Below are positions 5,691 through 6,731 of a DNA stretch of 6,731 bases, piece by piece (within the stretch, counting starts at the first letter, position 1; each line of letters begins with the position of its first letter). Location: NCBI GenBank assembly GCA_003229345.1, contig QIDN01000471.1:1-6731 (forward strand), in the 5' to 3' direction. The position numbers and the translations under genes were made by a program. Origin of the DNA: Nitrospirota bacterium (GTDB lineage: Bacteria; Nitrospinota; Nitrospinia; Nitrospinales; Nitrospinaceae). The notes below the pieces were generated by a model, which worked only from the letters and a program-made list of their open reading frames with translations, did no database searches and was not told the origin of the DNA.

Positions 5691-6092
5691 ATGAAAGGCG
5701 TGACCCAGTTGAAAAGTTTTGAAAAAAAATATTCAGGTTCTGAAGGCGGGTTTACTCTGATTGAATTATTGATTGTGATCGCCATCATCGGTATTTTGGC
5801 GGCCATTGCTATTCCACAATTCAACCAGTACAAATCACGCGGATACGATTCTGACGCCAAGGCTAACTTGCATAATGTTTATATTGCGTGTAAAGCGTAT
5901 TGGGGAGATTCGGGTTCCAATGCGGATTGTAACTCGGCTTATTATAATACGACGACTTACGGCTATATTCAGTCAGCGGATGTCAGTATCAGCGCCTCCG
6001 GTGTGGATTGGGCTTTTACCGCTGTGGCTCAAAATACCAACAGCACCAATTCGTATAGTCTCGACCAAAGAGGAACAATTAACAGGCTGTAA
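5691..6092 (+). CDS. Type IVa major-type pilin
   Basis: The start is placed at ATG 5691, seven bases after AGGAG (5679-5683); the in-frame ATG at 5676 lies before that site and lacks one of its own. The 133-residue prepilin has a 20-residue basic/polar leader ending Gly-Gly, cut by prepilin peptidase before Phe21, with Glu at mature position 5. The hydrophobic alpha-1 helix covers mature residues 1-24, with Pro22. The 113-residue mature protein carries Cys47 and Cys60, likely a disulfide bracketing a short loop near the end of alpha-1 rather than the C-terminal loop typical of many pilins. Aromatic residues Phe1, Phe24, Tyr27, Tyr32 and Trp51 fall at the positions of aromatic residues in Geobacter PilA, with extra Tyr44, Tyr50, Tyr64 and Tyr65. 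It should polymerise into a surface filament used for attachment, motility, DNA uptake or secretion; which of these cannot be told. A second, closely related pilin starts at 6604. Confidence 0.92.
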   Translation: MKGVTQLKSFEKKYSGSEGGFTLIELLIVIAIIGILAAIAIPQFNQYKSRGYDSDAKANLHNVYIACKAYWGDSGSNADCNSAYYNTTTYGYIQSADVSISASGVDWAFTAVAQNTNSTNSYSLDQRGTINRL

Positions 6093-6276
6093 TGACGACA
6101 TCCTGATTGTTAAAGATTTGAGCTGTTTTGTTTCCAAGTATAATCCCTTTTCGATTCCCAGAAATTCAGATAGATTTTCGTTGATAGGGGATGAATTTCC
6201 CCTCTTACCTTCCTCAATCATTCCCACAAAACTCCATCGATCGCATAAACCCAGGTACGATGTTTAAAGTGTTATC

Positions 6277-6289
6277 ACTGTCTGACAGT
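6277..6289. promoter_or_regulatory. Palindromic dyad, possible activator or repressor site
   Basis: ACTGTCTGACAGT is a perfect 6+1+6 inverted repeat, too tight to be an RNA hairpin but typical in form for a dimeric DNA-binding protein. It lies about 205 bp upstream of the sigma-54 promoter at 6482. A role as an upstream activator site is an inference from position only. Confidence 0.3.
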
Positions 6290-6481
6290 TTGCAGAAGGA
6301 GTTTGGGTGATTCAGAGGAACCCCTTTTACCGCATGGAGTTTTACGATTTTTGTCTTCTAGAGTGACATAATTTGTCCCTTTTGAAGCTTTCCAAGATAA
6401 ACGATCGGAAAAAATTAAATCAAATCTCCATAACTATATGAAAAATAAGGCGATAATTTTTTTACGGTGGTTTTCAGGGTA

Positions 6482-6497
6482 TGGCATTGGTATTGCA
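6482..6497 (+). promoter_or_regulatory. Sigma-54 promoter of the second pilin gene
   Basis: TGGCATTGGTATTGCA again shows TGGCA and TTGCA elements with GG-N10-GC spacing, the same design as the promoter at 5622. The predicted transcript start is near 6508, leaving a leader of about 96 bases, roughly twice that of the first pilin gene. Confidence 0.85.
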
Positions 6498-6531
6498 ATA
6501 TAAATAGCAAAACCGAATATGAGATTGAAAT

Positions 6532-6559
6532 TTGGGGAGAGTCCCAAGAGGCTTTTGGT
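6532..6559 (+). other. Overlapping hairpins in the second pilin's leader RNA
   Basis: Bases 6532-6536 (TTGGG) pair with 6543-6547 (CCCAA). The same CCAA (6544-6547), extended to 6549, can instead pair with bases up to 6559 (CCAAGA with TTTTGG, including one G-T pair). The two stems exclude each other. Both are short, so a regulatory switch is only a possibility. Confidence 0.25.
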
Positions 6560-6603
6560 TTTATCGGTAAATATTATTGATGTTTTTAGGAGGAGTAAAT
6601 AGG

Positions 6604-6731
6604 ATGACTAAATTCAGAAATCAAAAAGGTTTTACTTTGATCGAACTGCTGATCGTTATTGCCATCATCGGTATTTTGGCAGCTATCGCTATCCCGCAGT
6701 TCAATCAATACAAATCACGTGCGTACGATTC
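6604..6731 (+). CDS. Type IVa pilin, N-terminal part (cut by right edge)
   Basis: ATG 6604 is preceded by AGGAGGAG (6588-6595), a strong ribosome-binding site; the in-frame ATG at 6580 has none. Forty-two codons are present. A short nine-residue leader (Met-Thr-Lys-Phe-Arg-Asn-Gln-Lys-Gly) precedes the cleavage site and Phe1, and mature Glu5 is present. Mature residues 1-33 differ from the first pilin only at position 31 (Ala instead of Gly), although about 19 bases differ, nearly all silent. The leader peptide is much shorter than the 20 residues of the first pilin. The gene has its own sigma-54 promoter. The variable, surface-exposed half lies outside the window, so its role relative to the first pilin is unknown. 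Confidence 0.93.
   Translation, partial: MTKFRNQKGFTLIELLIVIAIIGILAAIAIPQFNQYKSRAYD

Larger units (their letters stand above)
6093..6603. other. Long intergenic region between the two pilin genes
   Basis: No convincing gene is seen in these 511 bp. Just at the first pilin's end, 6074-6079 and 6083-6086 can pair with 6102-6111 (ten bp, three-base bulge), a possible but T-poor terminator. A stem at 6186-6191/6198-6203 (AGGGGA/TCCCCT) follows. A perfect 13-bp dyad ACTGTC-T-GACAGT lies at 6277-6289, about 220 bp before the predicted second transcript start, a plausible distance for an activator site. A 10-bp inverted repeat links 6228-6237 and 6334-6343. The sigma-54 promoter is at 6482-6497 and the leader from about 6508. 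The region is more AT-rich than the genes around it. Confidence 0.5.

Noticed and set aside
5973..6227. Minus-strand 84-codon frame beginning in the pilin spacer
   Set aside because: A GGAG lies near its GTG start, but its second half is antisense to the well-supported pilin gene and the protein has no recognisable features.
5806..6267. Plus-strand 153-codon frame overlapping the first pilin
   Set aside because: It is an alternate frame of the pilin extended into the AT-rich spacer, with no start site or recognisable domain.
6307..6366. 19-residue frame from GTG 6307 with AAGGAG five bases upstream
   Set aside because: The ribosome-binding site is good, but the peptide is very short, has no recognisable property and does not connect to a downstream gene. 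It could be chance.

Overview
The window looks like chromosomal DNA of a Gram-negative bacterium. The evidence is a LapA/LapB-type envelope-regulation protein, Sec signal peptides, a DksA-family RNA polymerase factor and type IVa pilins with sigma-54 promoters. The pilins resemble those of deltaproteobacterial-type lineages, and the overall mix would also fit Nitrospinota. That placement is an inference from protein style, not from a marker gene.

Layout, left to right. (1) Positions 1-91, minus strand: the first 30 codons of an unidentified secreted protein that runs off the left edge. (2) 229-1545, plus: an ADP-ribosylglycohydrolase-fold protein whose metal-binding motifs look degenerate and which carries a long charged C-terminal tail. 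(3) 1546-1893: a spacer with a hairpin over the stop codon, four 15-bp tandem repeats and a possible 59-codon gene in which the repeat reads as the pentapeptide HNRTS. (4) 1894-2421, plus: a small secreted protein of unknown function with two similar halves that recall the BamE/SmpA pattern. (5) 2523-5410, minus: an apparent operon read right to left as nadD, rsfS, a dksA-family gene, and a LapA-LapB fusion. nadD and rsfS overlap as ATGA, and rsfS and the dksA-family gene are 20 bp apart. (6) 5691-6092, plus: a complete type IVa pilin gene. (7) 6093-6603: a 511-bp spacer with no convincing gene. (8) 6604-6731, plus: the start of a second pilin gene, cut by the window edge.

How the parts work together. 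The minus-strand block joins NAD synthesis (NadD), ribosome silencing under nutrient limitation (RsfS), a ppGpp-pathway transcription factor (DksA family) and a protein expected to tune lipopolysaccharide synthesis (LapA-LapB). This is a plausible growth-control and envelope set. The pilin pair forms a separate module: each gene has its own near-consensus sigma-54 promoter with exact GG-N10-GC spacing, so the two can be controlled separately.

The points most worth a second look are the apparently inactive ADP-ribosylglycohydrolase, the LapA-LapB fusion, the HNRTS repeat candidate, the two-repeat secreted protein, and the paired sigma-54 pilin promoters with different leader lengths. I found no tRNA, rRNA, CRISPR array, transposase or phage gene.
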